Shown here: positions 48,820 to 62,400 of the stretch, one piece after another
Position numbering within the stretch: position 1 is the first letter of the stretch
Layout: each line of letters opens with the position of its first letter
Assembly (NCBI GenBank): GCA_028564675.1
Contig: JAOVVO010000246.1
Span: 39,813-103,812 of the forward strand
DNA: 64,000 nucleotides
Reading direction: 5' to 3'
Origin: Onchocerca lupi
Taxonomy: Eukaryota; Nematoda; Chromadorea; Rhabditida; Onchocercidae
Position numbers and translations under genes: made by a program
The notes under the pieces: generated by a model
The model's database searches: none
Told to the model about the DNA's origin: nothing
What the model saw: only the letters and a program-made list of their open reading frames with translations

Positions 48820-51800
48820 TTTGATATAAAAACAAACTCTGTATGCTATCTGCATTGAGCACTGATTGTCCTCCTAGCATATCCTCTATACGCCAATTCA
48901 CCAGGCCTAAATTAAAGAATTATTGCAAAATATAGAATATTCTAGATGGAATAACCAGCATTCAAGCTGAGACATCTGTATCAAGCAATAGTCTTCGGAT
49001 CTTTTTTGAAAATACATAAAATGAATTTTAAATTTGTAAAAATTTTAAATGAGCGGAAATTCTGAAAAGAAACCGAACCAAAAGATATGCAAATCTGAAA
49101 TAAATCAAAAATAGTTAGAGGAAAAATCACTGTTGTTAATTTTTCCAGCAATTTCATTGGTGGCAAGCTGAGAATCAGTCTGTAAATGATAGTTCTGCAA
49201 CCGCTCATCACTATATTCTAATTGCTGTATTCGGTTGGCATTATGATTAACTTCATCACGTAAACGAATTTCTTTGCTCCTAGATCTCTCCACAGCAAAC
49301 AGTCGATCGTGTCCTCGATAGTGCTTTGCTGGCTCATGTTCCCTTAAAATGATCAGCTATAGGAAAATATTTTAGCCAAAAAAAGGACATATCAATAATA
49401 ATTTTCAAGTCAAAAAATCAACCAAAATTACTATTAAAAATTCTTCAGTTGGCTTCTTCGTACAGATAATCCCCTAATATAATTTCGTTCTCATAGACGT
49501 TATTGTCCAGTTTTGATGAGATATTTGTTCTCCTTCATTCATCAATTCGAATTTGCTGAAGCAATTTTTTTTATATAGAGTCAGATCAAATTTCACTTCA
49601 CAGCGCCAAATTGTTGTTCCAGCTCCATTTCAATAAGCCAAGTCCAATTTTTAAGATTCATTCTACTCACTTTAATCTGAATTATCTACATATAAATACT
49701 ACTTCCATTCATTTTTGCAGCTCACATTTGAATAAGCAATTGATTATCATATATAATCCAATATTCGCAGAATTCAATATATCGTATTCAACTGAATCGA
49801 TCACAGAATTACATTACTCCCACAAAAAAAGCTGACATCTTCTGAGATCAGCACTCAACAGAAGTCATCTTTTTTTATTCAAAAAAGTTTCCCAGTTCGT
49901 ATATGATTTGTTTTATGTTCAACAAGCGACCGTTTGAATTTCCGAGACCATTAAATGTGTATTAAAATTTTTTGAAATCATTTACTATGAGTAATACAAT
50001 TCGATGCGTTTCTATCATAAAAAATTCACGACGAAATTTATTCGCTGCAATGCTCCACTTGATTAACATCCTCAGAAAATTTAGCCATCCATAAGAGAAC
50101 CTTACCAATAATTTCGAAATAGTTTACTGTAATTAGGTTAGCTGCATATTAGATCCTGCTTCCATCTTTCTCAAAGTATTCAGTAAATGTCGTATAAATC
50201 ATAATAAATATATGTTTCATCCTGGAATTTTTATCGTTTATTCGAAATGTGAAGTTGTCCCAGCAAGTTTCGGTTACTGTGCAAATCAGATCAAATTCAG
50301 CATCAATTCGAAAAATTTTCAGAAAAGTGAAATATGTCTTGCGATGGCAGCAACAGCAGAAGAATATAAAACAAATATCAAACAGCCAGTAAAAAAAAAA
50401 TAATTAAAATGCTCTACCCAAAGAATATTATAAAAAACGACTCCATATTTTTTGCCAATACTTTTCAAATATGATTCTAACTTTTTTTTTTTTAGCTTAA
50501 ATGCCAAAATCCAATTCGGCATAAATAGTTATACCCCAAAAATCAAAATTTCCGCATTTCATTCAGAATCCATTTGCTTTTACCAAAATCCCAATTTCAA
50601 AGATCTGTCGATGACAGGATGCATCTCTTGTTCATCGAAATTGTCGCATGAGGAAATGAAATCTACTCAAAATACAAAAATCATTCAAAATGGGCCTTCG
50701 CTAAATTCACAATGCAATTTATCTGACTTTTCGTTTGGCAATATAGATCAGAATAAGATGAATAGTAATATACGTGTGGTCAACATAGTTCCAGAAATGG
50801 TTGAAGTTATCTCTGTTTCAAACCATCAATATGGAAAATTACCAGCAGTACAAGCTCGAAAGAATGGTTCATAATTCAATTGCCGTGATTTTTTTCTCTA
50901 TAATAAAAAGAACTTATCCGAAGTATTCAACATCTATAACTTCCAGAAAACCAGATAGCCTACTATTCGTCCTATTTCATTCTTCCACTTTTGCATCTTT
51001 TCAATATCTCTTCTTCGAATGATAGATAATATGGTTATAATATATAGTTCAACATTTGCCCATTGTCGTCAAGAAAAGCAACAATAATGTAAAGCAAGAA
51101 ATAGTAAAATATGGCAATAAAAATATTCTGTAGTTGCACTTACAACTGCATTTGTATAAGAAAATAAATTTTGGTCCTGACGAACAGGATATCTATTGCA
51201 AATAGTCGTAAATCAGGAAAAATCCTACCTTAAGGTAATAATGTCTATTTCTAAAACATGTAGTATTTATTAGCTTAAGTACTCAATTAAACTCTAGAAA
51301 TAAAAGCACAAATGAAATAAGACTGTCTAACTATCTGATGCATGAATGTAAAGAACAAAAACCAAACAGAAAATTTAAATAAAGCTGAACGTATAACATA
51401 CAAATATTCGCGATTTTCCATCGGTCCAATTTTAACTGATGTAGGTGACATCCTGTTAGCCGATCTGCTTAACTCTCTGTTGTTATCCAGCCGTTCTCTA
51501 TGTCGATGTTTTGGACGCCCATTCGGTGAACTGCTTTCATTTACCTTCAATCCTTGTTGAATTTCAATTTTACTTCAGTAAAGGATTTTCTTTCTAGAAA
51601 ATTTGAGACTTTCTGCTATTGACATCTCCATATAGCGTTGTATATATAACAGATTTGAGGCATTAAAAAATAAAATGCTGAAAAATAATTGATTACTCTC
51701 TCTAATAATTGACTACTTCCTAATCAAAACGATTGATCACTCTCTCTCTCTTTCTAAATCGATTAAAATAAAAAAGCTAAAGCAAATTTTATTTAATACT

Positions 51801-53206
51801 CAAGATTCAAAGTGATGAATAATTGCCAGATCTATAAAGGGTATTTATCTTTTCACTGCCACAGACTCCAAGCAGAAAACAATGGCTACTTCTCCCTTCA
51901 AAAGCGAAATTTATCGATAAATTTTCATTTCCAAATGTGAATATTCCTTTACAATCCATACGTAAAGATTCTCTTTGTTCAAAAATTTTCCAACTCTTCC
52001 CAGTATATATTTCGATGCTTTCATTAATCCATTAGTAACTTCTGCATAATCAAACAATCAAACTACCCATTCCAGTGGCGCACAATTTTTCGAATTATAT
52101 GTCCATCGCTTCTGCTTTGTCCCTTTGAGAATATTAAATTATAGAAGTGCATGATGCATTGCCTGATTTCATTAACATATGTGCCGAGAAGTGCTGTTTC
52201 CATTAAAATAATGAGATCATTTCAAATGATAAAGTGTTGATTTTTGAGTTCTAGCAACGATCATGACAACGAGACTTATGGCACAAGCAGTGGAAAGTCA
52301 TTCACAAAAGTCCTTCGCTGAATATCCAATATGCATGTTCCTCAGCCATCAAGACAGTAATTAATTTATTGCAGATATCTATCAGAATAGATGTCAGCAT
52401 GAAGAATAGAAGATAAGTGTTTAAAAGAGATATAATGAGTCCAATACGTGATGACTGTCAAAAGAATTTCTACAACACACCGAGGATGTCTAATTTCTGG
52501 CAAATTATCCTTAAAATGTTCCTTATAGTATTCCTCCTCGATTAAATGATAAATGTTAAAAAATTGATGCAAAATTATAGATGATGAATGTAACAGAGGA
52601 ACAAATATACCAATCAAGTTCGTCTCTACATACTCTGAATTGATTTCAAAATCGTAATAAAACTTTCATAAACATTGCTAACGAAAGATCAGAATTTCTG
52701 GAGAACTTCTCTGATCAATCAGCATTATTGTTTGCAACGATACTGCTTTGAAAATGTATATAAAACAAACATTATAATAAGGTAGTACAAAAATATCTAT
52801 AACAATATCTTTTAAATAAGATAATTTTCCATTCCCAACATTCCATGAAAAAATTCTCTAATAAGAAATTTCTTAATTTCTCTTGTAATAAATGGCTATA
52901 TTTTTAAAGTACTTCATTCCTATATTAACGATAATTTTATCTACCGTTAAACTGCCATGTTGTTCGGAGTGATTATGATAACGATCAAGCGTACTTCCCG
53001 TCGCATATTGGCTTCTTTCAACGGCAGGACTCACACTACGATTAAGCCAAACAGTTCGTCTTTTTGGTATCTGTAATAATAATAATAATTCGAAATGCAA
53101 ATCCCCCAAAAGAAAAAAAAAAATTGAATAGTATCAAAAATCAATAAACTTCACGTACCATACCATGTCTCGATCTTCTGCTATGTTCCATTTGTCGACG
53201 ATACAT
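47055..53206 (-). CDS. Unrecognised arginine/serine-rich protein, probably nuclear
   Basis: Nine exons in descending order: 53159-53206, 52945-53070, 51402-51544, 49131-49342, 48347-48466, 47923-48249, 47571-47738, 47344-47450 and 47055-47144. Phases are consistent and total 446 aa. I cannot name the family. Visible parts: basic N terminus (MYRRQMEHSRRSRHG); a Ser/Pro/Arg segment (residues about 59-106); a helical, possibly coiled-coil stretch (about 118-165) with NRIQQLEYSDERLQ; a compact region with LSPAQIVRARELLQELL (about 188-204); a low-complexity middle; an RS stretch (RRRISRSRSRSS, about 368-379); and an Arg-rich tail ending RDTRRRR. This composition suggests an RNA-processing or spliceosome-associated role, but that is inference. 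The start of exon 3 (51544) uses a weak acceptor (ATTGAAG) and is the least certain boundary. Introns of 2.1 and 1.4 kb are long for this window. Confidence 0.68.
48785..48818. repeat. Poly-A tract
   Basis: An uninterrupted A run of more than 30 nt in an intron of the RS-rich gene, between exons 49131-49342 and 48347-48466. Confidence 0.85.
50452..50874 (+). other. Open frame inside an intron of the RS-rich gene, possible nested gene
   Basis: A plus-strand frame of 140 codons lies within the 2.1-kb intron 49343-51401 of the minus-strand gene. A T-run followed by AG at about 50481-50496 precedes the more protein-like part. The segment from MTGCISCSSKLSHEE to the stop has mixed composition and few AT-driven residues, unlike the noise frames nearby. 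No homologue is recognised and no flanking exons were found, so it may be chance. Confidence 0.2.
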
Positions 53207-54314
53207 GTGATTTTATCTACCAAAGTCTGCAAAACTTATTCCGTTTTTTCACTTATCTTCTACAACATTCTCATCTAAAAGTATTTCAACCGGTTGTTAA
53301 GTCACATTTGATGAAACATTTCTGAAAATAGCATATAAGAACACTTATTATATATTATTCCTTTTACATATCTTTTATTTTTATATCAGTAATTGATAGT
53401 ATATTTTGCATTTCTCTCAATCTTTAACAACATTAAATAATACGAATCTTATCATTTGTTGTTGTTTCCTCATTAATAATAATAATTCATTATTTTATAA
53501 TAGACATTAAAGCTATAAAAAATACTTTACAGTGATGCATTTCTTGACTCTTTAGGTTTATCTTCGTTATTACTACACGTCTAATCTTTAACTAGTACTA
53601 TTCCTAACCTCTTGACCCTTGCCCTCGCTCGACCCCTTGACCTCTTCAAAAGCGTTATACCCCTTAATACAGATTACTCCTACAGCACAGTTACCGTTTA
53701 CGACTAACACTTTTTCGCTCACCACGTGATACAGGAGAACCCTCAGGCCAGAAAGATGGCATGAAAATTGGAATCCCAATCCTTCTTTGATGGTTACTTC
53801 TGTTGCGTTGAGCCCGTATAAGGCATCACGTAAATTTACGCTTCACGTGGGATCTGTTTGGTTGAATCTGATTTATTATATCTTTGAATCGTATGAGAAC
53901 TTTTATTCATGAAATCTACGTAATATCTCTCTCCAGTTCCTTCTAGTTCCGAGAATTTCGTAATAGACGGGTAAAGAGGCGACCGGTATTTCATGGTCCA
54001 ATTAGCTTCAGGATTCAGAACTAATAGTAAAAGCTATCAAGGTTTGGCGGGGAAGCAGATAAGTCTTGGGGACCGTATTGTTGTGTGATATCCCGTTAAG
54101 ATATCCTTTATAATGGGTTAATTGGATTTGGATAGGTTTAATCACTGATGACATTTCTAATGACACAGTTATGAATTGTCATAACTGTCAATAATTGTAT
54201 TTTTTATAGTTCTCAAATGCATCACGAATTTCAGGTTCTATCTTGCGATAGTAATATTCTTTATGGGAATTTTTTTTTGATTAAATTTAATCTGGATAAT
54301 TTAAATTGTGAAGA
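53207..54314. other. Divergent promoter region of the RS-rich gene and RSL24D1, relatively GC-rich core
   Basis: Between about 53590 and 54110 base composition is visibly richer in G and C than the surrounding AT-rich DNA, as in a housekeeping divergent promoter. It includes two CACGTG boxes and several TGACC half-sites (near 53620 and 53640). A plus-strand TTTCAG at 54229-54234, 80 nt upstream of the RSL24D1 ATG, could be a trans-splice acceptor; one ATG lies in between. Confidence 0.5.
53723..53849. promoter_or_regulatory. Two CACGTG E-boxes flanking a CG-containing palindrome
   Basis: CACGTG occurs at 53723-53728 and 53844-53849. Beside the second is the perfect 12-bp palindrome CGTAAATTTACG (53829-53840), itself preceded by TCA to form TCACGT. 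Such boxes are bound by bHLH factors (Myc/Mondo, TFEB or USF types). Activity here is inferred from position between two divergent genes. Confidence 0.45.
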
Positions 54315-55584
54315 ATGAGAATTGAAAAGTGTTATTTCTGCTCTTCAAATATTTATCCTGGTCATGGCATTACATTCGTCAGAAATGATTGCACCGTAAG
54401 TTTTGATTGTTACTGTTGAAGTTAAGGAGTTGATTAATGTAAATTAGAAATAAAGAAAAGAATCTTAAACAAAAAATATGATATGGGGTGGGAGGATATT
54501 TGTATTCCATTTTCAATTTTTTAAAATAAATTTCTACAATTTTAACTGCTTATATCTTTCCATATAGCAAAATTAAATTAAACAATGTTTCTGATACAAA
54601 ATTTGTTTCGGTTGAATTAAATGAGTGGGATTTGTCGTTGACCTAAGGTTCAATGCTTAATTAAATTGAACTAAATGATTATATTTAATCTGATAAGGAT
54701 TCTTTAGGTGTTTCGGTTTTGTCGTTCAAAATGTCACAAATTGTTCAAGAAGAAACGTAATCCGAGAAAGACGGGATGGACAAAAGCTTCGCGTATGGCA
54801 CGAGGGAAGGAACTAAAGAATGATAGCACATTTAACTTTGAAGCACGTCGTAATGAACCCCTGAAATATGAGCGTCAGTTGTGGCAGGAAGCAGGTGCAT
54901 CTTAATTAAAACTACAAGATTCTGATAGCAGACGTTATTTAGTGACTAAGATGAGTATTATTTAAGCTATTTTGTCAAAGTAGATAGTAATCTGTGTTTG
55001 TACTTAATGCCTTAAATTGGCAGCAGAGGTTGTTTGTCAGTTTATATACTATTACGCCGCAAAGAATTTCCGTTCTTATCCCTGTTATTGTTCGATAATG
55101 AAACACTGTTCATTTAAAAATTTTCAGTATACAGTGTTTATGATTTCTTTTTTACCATACAAGCTTCTTTTTTAACCATTTTTTCATTTAAGAGACAGTT
55201 CTCACTTTTGAACCATTAGCTATCACTGTTCAAATTCATTTACTGATATCTTATTTAAGGTTTTGGAAAGGAATTTTTTTTTATTCTTTACTGGAATTCA
55301 GCATTTATTCTCATTCTGCGATTTCGGTTTATCGATATTTTTTATGCAAATATAATCATTTTCGTTTTATAGTTGATGCCGCTAAAGAAGTAATAACATT
55401 GCGTGAAAAACGTTATGGCGAGCATATCAAAAAGACTCTGCAACCCGGTAAAGCCATCAAACGTATTGGTGATTTACAAAAGGCTCGAAAGAAGGTGTAT
55501 TTGATACAAGCTCCTTTGCAGTCGAAAAAGCAGGCCACAACTGAAGATGTTGAGCAAAAAATGGAAGAGATGGAAACAAACTGA
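54315..55584 (+). CDS. RSL24D1: Ribosome biogenesis protein RLP24 (RSL24D1)
   Basis: Paralogue of ribosomal protein L24 that occupies its place on nuclear pre-60S particles and is later swapped for L24 in the cytoplasm. Exons 54315-54395, 54708-54894 and 55373-55584 give 159 aa (human about 163). The zinc-ribbon is intact: CYFC near residue 6 pairs with a Cys pair in FCRSKCHK at about 31-38. MRIEKCYFCSSNIYPGHG and KKKRNPRKTGWTKASRM are hallmark RLP24 sequences that separate it from true L24. The C-terminal half is basic and helical, ending with an acidic EDVEQKMEEMETN. It is divergent from the RS-rich gene with a shared 1.1-kb upstream region. A fragment or pseudogene is unlikely because all phases match and the full length is present. 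Confidence 0.96.
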
Positions 55585-55912
55585 TAAATTTTTTACTGTT
55601 GAGGGTTGTCATTTTGTATATTTAGTTTGCGAGATAAAATCATTTTCATCATGTGTATATTCTCTTGATCCGGCTTCGAAAATTATATATTGCAGCATTC
55701 GAAGCAAATGTTGACCTGAAAAGAAAAATGACGGCCTACGTCATATTCAGTGTCAATTATATTAGGATAAAAGTGGCCGACACGCAGTGATGCATTCATT
55801 AAAAATGGCCTTCGAGAGAGTTTTTGCACAATATTGTGTATAGGCTCTGTTCAAATTTTTTATACAACATTTGAATGCACTGGGTAATGAGATGTATGTA
55901 TGTATGTATGTA

Positions 55913-55943
<31 letters not shown>

Positions 55944-56436
55944 GAATGTATGTGTGTATATACGTCATTGGGAATAACTAGTGGACGATGTACAGTCAAT
56001 TTTGGTTTGTGTTCAGTTCAGTTCAACAGCGCAAGAGCTGTCATTTTGAAAAAACCTCCTCAGTTGGTGACATTGGTAGAGCAGTAGCGACAGGTAAAAT
56101 GGAGAGAAAGGTGAGTTGTCTGTAATTGTGTACAGATATATAAATGTATATGTGTGTATGTGTATACTTACTGCCTGGCTTCATCGTTTTATTTACGTTC
56201 CGTAAATTTTTTATCAACATCAAAAATTGTTTTCTATGTTTATTGCAAAGATTTGACCCTCGAATGATAGCCTCTAATATACATACAACAATCAATCATC
56301 TATTTTCCTGCAAAAACCCAACAACATTACGATGTAACTATTCTGGTTTCAAAGAAATCTGTGCCAAGTAACAAATTCTGTACTCTAAATTATTATAGGG
56401 ATTATAAGTGAATTGTAAGCTGTTGTGGATAATTAA
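55585..56436. other. Intergenic between RSL24D1 and src-2
   Basis: Contains the RSL24D1 3' UTR, the compound microsatellite at 55891-55964 and the src-2 5' region. A possible 5' UTR exon ends at an AAAG|GTGAG donor near 56111, and an AG (TTATTATAG) lies about 40 nt upstream of the src-2 ATG. No further gene is seen. Confidence 0.5.
55891..55964. repeat. Compound microsatellite (ATGT)n(GT)n(AT)n
   Basis: About five ATGT units, then GT units, then AT units, followed by a second short TATGTGTGTATATA stretch. A related but weaker TG/TA-rich tract lies at about 56125-56167. Confidence 0.9.
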
Positions 56437-59400
56437 ATGGGTAATTGTTTGGATAAGAAATCATCATCAACTATACTAAAAACAGTACATCCAACTGCAA
56501 TAATTCCTGTGATTGATTCTACTACATCTTTACCGACTACAATTATCATTGAGCCATCAACCGGAAATTATAAGACAAGTTATGTCGCAACAGCAACGAA
56601 ATTATCCAATAGTAGTAGTAGTCCACCATTGTTTGTGGCACTATTCGATTACGATGCACGAACAGACGATGATCTAAGTTTCAAGAAGGATGAATTATTG
56701 TACATATTGAATGATATGCAAGGTGATTGGTGGTATGCTAAGAGTAAAACGACTAATTTATGCGGTTATATTCCATCTAATTATGTCGCCCGTGAGAAAA
56801 GTCTGGATGCGCAAGCGTAAGTTTGATATTTTCCTTTCTTCAAATCACCTTTATACTTATCACTTACACTTATTTGCACTTATCGAGTTACACTTATCAC
56901 TTATTTATATGTCATCTTCTATTATCATATATCATTTTGTCTCCTTGTCATAACAATCCTTTATTGGCATCCGATGATAATATGACGAAAGTTAATTATC
57001 ACTTAATTTCAGATAATGTATAACATTTCATGTCATAATAGTTTTAGGTTCTAAACTTAGCTAAAATTTTCTTGTCGATTGTTTCAGATATCAAAATATG
57101 TAATTTAAATAATTTTTAGCAGTGATTATCGGTGATTTCCAACTCAATGATGAGTTAAATATCATTTCTGGAGAATATCACTTTTTCTATTGTCCTGTTC
57201 ATTTTTCCTATAGTATTTCTTCTTCTAGTTATATTTACACCGATAGTATCGCAAGATATTGGCATGATTTTTTCCGTTTACTTAATATCGTATTGATAAA
57301 TTTTTAAGTTTTAAATGTTTTTATAGAAGTCTTTCGTAAAGTTTCTTTTTTTTTTTTACTTATCAAGAAAAAAAACGAATTAAAATTTAAATAATATAGT
57401 TTTTCATTGGTTTTCAATTCAGAATTGTCATCAAATTACGATTGTTTTATTTTTGTCTTTTTTAAATGATGTATCAGATATCGGAAATGTCTTCATGTTT
57501 TGTAGATAATATCAATAGATCGAATCAAATTTAGGTCACCTCCATGAATTCAGGTCACATTATTTAAATTTGATACCATCAAATTCAAAATTTTAGCATT
57601 TTAAGAAACAAAATATCTTCTTTCCAAGTCATTTAATTAATAATCACTTCAAATTAAAAAATTTGATGTAATATAATAAAATAATAGGCTAAAGTTGTGA
57701 CCCATTCGCAGTAATTTCTTGTGCATATTTTTTACTCTACTGAGAATTACCAGTAAACAAGAACTCTCGGGAGTTCCTCTCAATCTAACTTCTCATTCAT
57801 TCATATCTTCCCATACTAGTTGTAATTTTAATTCGGAAATTAACAATTAATCTCAATTTAAATAAAGTCCTCGAAGTTCTATTGATTCATTTTCTATTAG
57901 ATTTAGTAAAACCTAACTTGGCTAAACTTCTGTTTGCTAATGATATGATTGTCGTAGGTAATCCAACCAGGGAAATTTCATATCTTTCGTTAATTGAAAA
58001 TAATGAATTTTTGATGGAAAAATTTTAATTTTCAACAAGTTACATTGAATACAATCATAGATTGCATCATTTAAATCAATTTTTTGATAAGTTTGATAAG
58101 AAAAAAGTGATAGGGTATTTCATTAATAAATTATTTTTGTCTCTATTTTTTTCTTTAGAATGATTAAAATTAAAAATATATTTCGAAAATTCTCAAGCAA
58201 TATTATGAAAAATAGATGATATTTGTGCCATCATTTCCTGCTAATTTTATCAATTTTTCATGAAATATATGAATTATGAATTGAATTCAAAGATGTAAGA
58301 ATGCATAGCAATCACATTTACGAGAATTTTGTTAATAAAATATTTTGTTTTTACGAATTTGGCTATTTTTTTTTTCTTTTATTTCATGGTGTTAAAGAAG
58401 AATGATCCTGAGAAGGACGATATTTGATGGAAAAAATTGCAAAAATTAAATATTTAACGGTTAGGAAATGTATGAATATTTTATGGGATTTGTTTAAAAC
58501 TGTTGCTAATTAATTCTATAGAGCTGTTGTTAGTTTAGGTTTAAAAGAAAAAAAAATTAAAGGCTTGAATAGAAATATACATCATTAAATGCAATCAATA
58601 AATGGCGCAAATGTCGCAGTGATCTGAAATATTGTTTATTTTTAGATAATAATCAAATATATATTGCTATTGTTTCCGTTTTTTTTTTTTTAAGACCTTT
58701 TAAAGTTATTTATTTCCTCAAATTACTGCTCTTTATCTTTATCGAAAATTCTTCGAAAATACTTATCGCCATCTATTTAATCCTATTATTGTCATTAATA
58801 ATAAAGTATTTATTTCTATTACTGTATTTAATTAAAATGTATTTCGACAATCAATATTTTAATTTATCGTATCTTAAGAATACGATACTTTTAAGTCTAG
58901 CTTGCGCATAACTTCCCGGGATAAACTGATAAACTGATAAGCGTATCCAACGTGTGCAATGTTTATCCGTTAACTGAAATAATGGAGTAAATTGAAAAAA
59001 TATGACAAATTATACAGCATTAATTGAAAATAATCATTTTTTTCATTTAATTTCTTCATTTTATGATTAAATTTCTTATCTAAACTTTCGCATTTCTTAT
59101 CATTTTGGCCATCAATAATATCATTATCATTAATTCATCCGTTTGCACCATTTGTGACTGATAAAATCATAAATTTAATTTTTTAAAAATTAGCGACAAA
59201 TTTTTCAGTTTTTTTCTTTTCTTTCTTTTTTCAATGATTCGTAGGAAAATAATTGTTAAATGAACAAATGTTTAATCAAATTATATTTCGGAATGAAACA
59301 AAAGAGATATTTAATCTGGTTTTTTTTTTTTTTTTCATCCAAAATCACAAACAGTTAGTTTATTTTTCAACTTTTTGCAACATTTTTCAAACAAATTCTG

Positions 59401-62400
59401 GACAATTCCGTTAACTGATCGGAAAATAAAATGGATTAATTGTAAGTGAAATAATTCTATCGGAAAAGATTCTAAAAAAAAAACAAAAAAATGAAAAATG
59501 TTTCTTCTTTGAAGAAACATTTTCGATAAAATCATCCGGTCATTGCCATTTAAAAACTTTTATTTGTCATTTAAAATTTTTTTTTACGCATCATATCACA
59601 TTCATTCATATTCACTTCATTGTTCATCAATTTTATCGAATTGTTAATTTTGAAAGATTTCATACAAAACATAACAAAGAGCTGTCATTAATTGTCACCT
59701 TGGCCCATTTATTCGTTCAGCTACGACACCTCAGGGCAAAACATAATTGTTACAACTAAAATGTTGAAGAACTGGATAGTTGAATTGAAAACGGGGCCAA
59801 TCATCTTTATCCCTTTTTTTTTTTTCTACTTGTACAAACATCAATTTAAATAAAACATTCACGGACGATTACTATCTTTCTGTCTTTTCAATTTTTTTTT
59901 TTTTTTTTTTTTTTGAAATCTGGGGGATCTTGGTCAATTTTGAATTTGAAATTTGGAATTCAAATTATTCATTATCGATAATTTAACTATCTCATTTCCT
60001 TCGCAACTGCTGATAAAAATCCTGCACTAGAAATGTTTTTTTTTTTTTTTTTTTACTTGAATTCGTTGAATTATTTTGAATTTTGAAATTTTGAAAATAA
60101 AAAATTCAATGAATTGTGAAATTTTGAGAGGAGGCATTGCTTTATTTCATCAATATTTTATACAAATAAATCACATAAATTATTGATTTTCGATAATTTA
60201 AATTGCAAGAAATGTAATTTTACATTTTATTAATCTAGTTTTAGATGGTATTTTGGGCCAATTCGACGTATTGACGCTGAAAAATTTTTATTATTAAATA
60301 GCAACGAACATGGCTCATTTCTCGTACGTGATTCAGAAAGTAGACAAAATGATTTCTCATTATCAGGTAGGTCAGGATAATTGCTTTTTTTTTTTTTTTT
60401 TTGTGAAAATCAAAGATTATTTTGACCTTATTTATTGCACGAACAATTTTTCTTTCGATTTCAATTAAAAACTTTAGAATTTTTGAAATTTTTTTTTTTT
60501 TTATAAACTTTTCAATCTTAAATTTTACGCTTGAAATTATGAATTGTAGTACGTGATGGTGACATAGTGAAGCATTATCGAATTAGACAATTGGATCAAG
60601 GTGGTTTCTATATAGCTCGAAAGCGATCATTTGATACGCTTGTCGAATTAATCACTCATTATCAACGTGATCAAGATGGATTATGCGTACTTCTTGGGCA
60701 ACCCTGTAAAAGAATTGACGTTCCACAAACGTGTACGTTTACTTACGATGATCAATGGGAAATCGATCGACGATCAATTAGATTAGTTCGACAAATTGGC
60801 GCTGGACAATTTGGTGAGGTGAGTAAGTCCTATCATTCATTTGTCATTCTTGGCTCTTTTCTTATGTTTCCTGCATTTTAATGAATACTCAGAATTGTGG
60901 CATTAATTTTGAATACTTAAATATTTATTAAAAAAAAGCAAAATTGGCCATAATTTTAATTAAATTGAATTAGGTGCTTTTTTTTTTTCAATTTAAATAT
61001 CAATTTTATCATCATTAACTAAACATATTCTCGATTTTAGAAATGGTAAAAAAGCAGCTATTTCTTTCAAATTTTACAAAGTTTGATGAATTTATTTAAA
61101 AAATATTAACTTATATTCTCATCCTTTCATGAAAATTCTTTATTCTTCAAAGCTTAATTTTTTTATATGTAAACATTCCATCATTTCTCTCTTCCTCTTT
61201 GATCAGAATTTTAATTTTTTTTCAAAATTTGAAAAATTTTAAATAAATATATGTAAATGCCTATCAATTCAAGGATAATTACATTCACTTTGTAAAATTA
61301 ATTTTATAAATATCTGCCATTATTTATATCAAATCACTTTGTTTATCAATTTTTCATAGTGCTCTAAAGCTTTAATCAGAATCGATCGATGGAATGGCTT
61401 ACCAAGGATCGTCAACTCGATATTTGCATCATTCCAGAATAAAATTGCAACTTAACTTGAATTAATCATGCATAAAAGCTTGTTGTATCTTCGTTTATTG
61501 CTTATAATATGTAGATTTTCAGAATAAATTGCAATTAAATATGCCTATGTCGAAATTTTATTTTTAGGCTTTATTAGGCGGCAAAATCACAACAATTTTT
61601 TTTTTTTTCACACAATTAATTCGAGTAAATTTTACTTAAAATAGTATTTGAACATAACATTCTAGGCTTCAAGTTAAGTTGATAAATCGACTAGTATCAA
61701 AATATATCAATCGAACGTTTTTTTTTTTTTTTTTTCAAATTGATATCATTCGATTTTTGAATATATTCGTACTCATTCACACACATATATCTTCTTTCTC
61801 ATAAGTAACAAGATTATTTTGATGAGGAATTTTGATGAATTTTTCAGGATGAAATCTTCTCAAATCGATTATATTTGAAAACAAATAAACAAACAAAAAA
61901 GCATGATTGCTCTATATAGGTCTGGGAAGGACGATGGAATTATTCGACGCCAGTTGCTGTAAAAATGCTCAAAAGTGGTACAACTGATCCCAATGATTTC
62001 TTATCAGAAGCACAAATTATGAAAAAATTGAAACATCCGAAATTATTGCAATTGTACGCAGTATGCAGCAAGGACGAGCCAATTTTGATTATTACTGAAT
62101 TGATGGATCAAAATTTATTGCATTTTCTTCAGGTAAATTTTTACCTCTTTTATACCACTTTCTTTTTTTTTTTTTTTTTTTGCTTTTTTTCTTCTTCTAA
62201 AGGAAAAATAGAACTTAAAAAATATCAGCTTTTTTTTTATTTTTTAATCGAGAATTATTCTCTGCTCTTAGAATTTTCATGCTATAGAAAAGTTTCTTTT
62301 TTAATTACTTTAATTAAAGTTTTTGTAAGAGCATTAGTATGTCAGAGTAAAAAGTTGGATAAATTTTCTGGAAAACTAGAATTAGCAATTTCATTGAGAA

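Noticed and set aside
53588..53779. 63-codon minus-strand frame in the GC-richer promoter
   Set aside because: No splice context or recognisable motif; GC richness lowers stop frequency enough to explain it.
55762..55999. Minus-strand Tyr/His/Thr/Ile repeat ORFs
   Set aside because: They are translations of the TG/TA microsatellite at 55891-55964.
56059..56095. tRNA-like D-arm wording (CTCAGTTGG and GGTAGAGCAG)
   Set aside because: No T-loop sequence, no acceptor stem pairing and no anticodon arm at the right distance.
59495..59523. Heat-shock element in src-2 intron 1
   Set aside because: The facing TTC and GAA triplets are separated by three bases, not the required two; kept only as an inverted repeat.
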